33,782 nt of DNA from JAXHLG01 sp964505305 (GTDB taxonomy: Bacteria > Patescibacteriota > Minisyncoccia > Moranbacterales > DUUL01). This document shows positions 32,235 through 33,782 of this stretch, one piece after another (within the stretch, counting starts at the first letter, position 1; each line of letters opens with the position of its first letter). A program made the translations under genes and the position numbers. Location: contig CAZDHE010000009.1 of NCBI GenBank assembly GCA_964505305.1, positions 1 to 33,782 of the forward strand, given 5' to 3'. A model generated the notes under the pieces. The model made no database searches and was not told where the DNA came from. It saw nothing but the letters and a program-made list of their open reading frames with translations.

Positions 32235-32663
32235 ATGAAAAGTTTCTATTACACTTATGTTCTAAAAAGCCCCAAAGATGGCAAAAACTACATAGGGCAC
32301 ACAAAAAATTTAAAATTAAGATTTGAGCAGCACCAGAACGGAGAAGTGGATTCGACTAAACACAGAAGACCATTAGAACTAATATACTATGAAGCCTGCA
32401 CGAACAAAGAAGATGCTGAAAGGAGAGAAAAATACCTCAAAACCCATTACGGAAGATTGTTTCTAAAAAAGAGACTGCTCAAATCTTATTCCACCGGGGG
32501 ACCTCTTCCCGGTTCGGCAAAGCCGAACCGATTCGGAAGGCAAGAGGAAAAATTAAAACGGGCAAATTTCCTCAAAGCCGAAAGCCCTCCTCAAAAGCAA
32601 AGTCGAAGAAAACAGAAAAAGAAAAAAGAAGAAAGAAAATCGGAGCCCGGTCAATTTTTTTAA
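32235..32663 (+). CDS. GIY-YIG nuclease-domain protein with unusual basic tail
   Basis: Residues 1-86 form a compact single-domain GIY-YIG protein of the UPF0213/YhbQ-like group. It has YYTYVL (5-10), YIGHT (19-23), R29, a conserved E65 in AERREKYLKT, and the usual ending RLFLKKRLLKSYS. Relatives normally stop about there. Here the frame continues for 56 residues that are Lys/Arg-rich, through DNA containing a 9-bp-stem palindrome (32510-32530). This suggests that repeat insertion extended the gene. These small proteins are common in CPR genomes and may act on DNA; a physiological role is not established. Confidence 0.82.
   Translation: MKSFYYTYVLKSPKDGKNYIGHTKNLKLRFEQHQNGEVDSTKHRRPLELIYYEACTNKEDAERREKYLKTHYGRLFLKKRLLKSYSTGGPLPGSAKPNRFGRQEEKLKRANFLKAESPPQKQSRRKQKKKKEERKSEPGQFF
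32486..32498. repeat. Right arm of the 13-nt inverted repeat around the GIY-YIG gene
   Basis: TTATTCCACCGGG, exact reverse complement of 32207-32219. It lies inside the reading frame, exactly where the conserved domain ends. Confidence 0.7.
32510..32530. repeat. Short palindrome inside the GIY-YIG frame
   Basis: CGGTTCGGC-AAA-GCCGAACCG, a perfect 9-bp stem with a 3-nt loop, encoding residues within the atypical tail. Confidence 0.8.
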
Positions 32664-32668
32664 AACAG

Positions 32669-32689
32669 GAGCAAGAAGCAAGAAGCAAG
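32669..32689. repeat. Heptamer array (AAGCAAG type)
   Basis: GAGCAAG, AAGCAAG, AAGCAAG in tandem, just after the GIY-YIG stop. Confidence 0.8.
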
Positions 32690-32693
32690 GGAG

Positions 32694-32889
32694 GAGAAAT
32701 TCAAAACTCAAAGGTCAAAACTCAACCCGGTGGAACTCTTGCGAAGCAAGATTGTTCCACTCGGATTAAAGCTGGAATTAGAATCAAGAATCAAGAGTTA
32801 AGAAGCAAGGGGGTGAAAATTCAAAACTCATCCCGAGTACTCGGGACAAAGCTGGAATTAGAATTAAGAGTTAAGAGTTAAGAATTAAG
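32694..32889. repeat. Tandemly duplicated unit with two different palindromes at the same internal site, ending in heptamer arrays
   Basis: Two units share the left flank AAATTCAAAACTCA and the right flank AAAGCTGGAATTAGAAT (32768-32784 and 32848-32864). Unit A holds a 57-nt insert (32711-32767) with the palindrome GTGGAAC-TCTTGC-GAA-GCAAGA-tt-GTTCCAC. Unit B holds the 16-nt perfect palindrome TCCCGAGTACTCGGGA (32831-32846). Heptamer arrays AATCAAG/AGTTAAG/AAGCAAG (32782-32809) and AATTAAG/AGTTAAG (32862-32889) follow each unit. Confidence 0.75.
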
Positions 32890-32910
32890 GATTTTCGTTA
32901 AAACAATAAG

Positions 32911-33300
32911 ATGCAAGAAAAAACTAAAATAAAATCATTTACTGACCTAAAAGCTTGGCAAGAAAGCCATAATATAGTTATTTGGATCTATAAAATAACC
33001 AAAAATTTTCCCAAAGAAGAGGTTTTTGGATTAACTAATCAAATGAGAAGATGTGTTGTTTCTGTAACCTCCAATATAGCAGAAGGATTCAGTAGATCTT
33101 CCAAAAAAGATAAATCACAATTTTACACCATAGCCTTAGGGTCTGTTACTGAACTGCAAAGCCAGCTCTTAGTAGCTAAGGATATTCAATATATTTCCAA
33201 ACAAGAATTTAAGCAAATTGCTGATAAGACAGTAGAAATAAATAAAATGATAAACGGTTTAATTAAAAGCAACAATAACAATAAAAACAGCAAAAGATAA
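32911..33300 (+). CDS. Four-helix-bundle protein (S23 / 23S rRNA intervening-sequence family; Avd fold)
   Basis: The 129-aa protein matches the four-helix-bundle family over nearly its full length. It shows FTDLKAWQESHNIVIWIY, NFPKEEVFGLTNQMRRCVVSV, SNIAEGFSRSS and FYTIALGSVTELQSQLLVAKD. The same fold is used by Avd, the accessory protein that binds reverse transcriptase in diversity-generating retroelements. It is also used by proteins encoded inside 23S rRNA intervening sequences and by many stand-alone CPR proteins. Its position downstream of a candidate DGR target is suggestive only. The gene is flanked by heptamer arrays in opposite orientations, so it may travel as a small unit. Confidence 0.85.
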   Translation: MQEKTKIKSFTDLKAWQESHNIVIWIYKITKNFPKEEVFGLTNQMRRCVVSVTSNIAEGFSRSSKKDKSQFYTIALGSVTELQSQLLVAKDIQYISKQEFKQIADKTVEINKMINGLIKSNNNNKNSKR

Positions 33301-33330
33301 AAAGAAGCACCCTTTACTCTAATTTCTCTC

Positions 33331-33365
33331 CTTGCTTCTTGATTCTTAATTCTTGCTTCTTAATC
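33331..33365. repeat. Heptamer array in inverted orientation
   Basis: CTTGCTT, CTTGATT, CTTAATT, CTTGCTT units, the reverse complement of the arrays upstream of the four-helix-bundle gene. Together they form an inverted pair around that gene. Confidence 0.75.
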
Positions 33366-33368
33366 CTG

Positions 33369-33782
33369 ATGTTCAAATTAAGCAAACAATCAATTAAATT
33401 CCTCCTAATCCTCTCCCTACTAGCGGCTAGTTTTTGTATTTCTTCCAACTCGGCCCAAGCCTGGACGGCCGACAACACCGGCTCCTACTCCTCAGCTGTC
33501 AAAGAAAGCCCCTACGGCTTCTACGGCAACATCAATTGGAGCGAGACTCTCCCCCTCAACACCTACCTCAAAACCGAGGTCCGCGCCGGAGATTCCGCCG
33601 ACCTCGAGGACGGCTCCTGGAGCGACTGGCAGGAAGTGGAAAACGGCGACTCCCTCTACTTCCTCAACGGCCACAATTACTACCAATACCGAATCACCCT
33701 GGGCTGGGACGACACCGCCGAGGAACTGCCTTCGGTGCAGGATGTGTCGGTGGAGGAAGGAACCAGCGCCCTTAATTCTTCT
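33369..33782 (+). CDS. Secreted surface protein, N-terminal part (3' truncated by window edge)
   Basis: An open frame of 138 codons runs from ATG 33369 to the end of the window. Residues about 1-31 are a classical signal peptide: basic start, hydrophobic core SIKFLLILSLLAASFCIS, and likely cleavage after AQA. The mature part begins WTADNTGSYSS and has alternating strands with Trp/Tyr-rich motifs (WSDWQEVENG, NYYQYRITLGW), like beta-sandwich surface modules of CPR bacteria. Codons mostly end in C, as in the FISUMP gene at 31148. The family cannot be named from this part alone. Confidence 0.8.
   Translation, partial: MFKLSKQSIKFLLILSLLAASFCISSNSAQAWTADNTGSYSSAVKESPYGFYGNINWSETLPLNTYLKTEVRAGDSADLEDGSWSDWQEVENGDSLYFLNGHNYYQYRITLGWDDTAEELPSVQDVSVEEGTSALNSS

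Noticed and set aside
30294..33782. A complete diversity-generating retroelement inside the window
   Set aside because: No reverse transcriptase frame with a YxDD-type active site and no second copy of the variable region could be found, so only a candidate target and a possible accessory gene are claimed.

Overview
The window looks like a chromosomal segment of an AT-rich, small-genome bacterium of the Candidate Phyla Radiation / Patescibacteria (Parcubacteria-like). This is inferred from four things: a compact type IV pilus locus with PilM/N/O but no PilP or PilQ secretin gene, a short four-domain ribosomal protein S1, FISUMP-domain surface proteins, and intergenic DNA full of short palindromes and degenerate repeats. 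No ribosomal RNA or other taxonomic marker is present, so the placement is not certain.

Layout. Positions 1-917 hold the end of a phosphohexomutase gene and a membrane-anchored TPR protein. Positions 1002-1383 hold an intact tRNA-Ser(UGA) on the minus strand, flanked by a 3' fragment and a damaged copy. Both of these carry the same 36-nt double-hairpin insertion in the T loop. A minus-strand pair follows: clpC then comF, overlapping by 20 nt. A divergent promoter region at about 4663-4907 starts the type IV pilus locus (4908-20091). Its order is pilM, pilN, pilO, pilB, a CheY-like receiver, pilT, pilC, five prepilins, the prepilin peptidase pilD, three minor prepilins, a PilX-like protein fused to a FISUMP domain (a possible tip adhesin), and one more prepilin. 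A rho-independent terminator follows. Then come housekeeping genes: rpsA with a near-consensus promoter, a cytidylate-kinase-like gene, tilS and ftsH. After these is an operon of a 661-aa membrane-anchored extracellular protein, tgt and ispH.

From about 30.3 kb the character changes. A long non-coding stretch carries palindromes and 7-nt-period arrays. It leads to a second, GC-richer FISUMP protein (31148-32182), a GIY-YIG protein, a four-helix-bundle (S23/Avd-fold family) protein and a truncated secreted protein at the window end.

The most interesting signal is at the C-terminus of the 31148-32182 protein. It has the C-type-lectin-like ending (FWSSSES...SVRCLKD) used as the variable region in diversity-generating retroelements (DGRs). 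Nearly all codons at its expected variable positions are NNY, as expected from adenine mutagenesis of AAY template codons. An Avd-fold-family gene lies about 0.7 kb downstream. No reverse transcriptase or template repeat is visible in the window, so a DGR is a hypothesis that depends on the flanking sequence. The pilus-encoded FISUMP paralog lacks this codon signature. Together the two genes suggest a pilus-borne static adhesin and a separate diversified cell-surface receptor.
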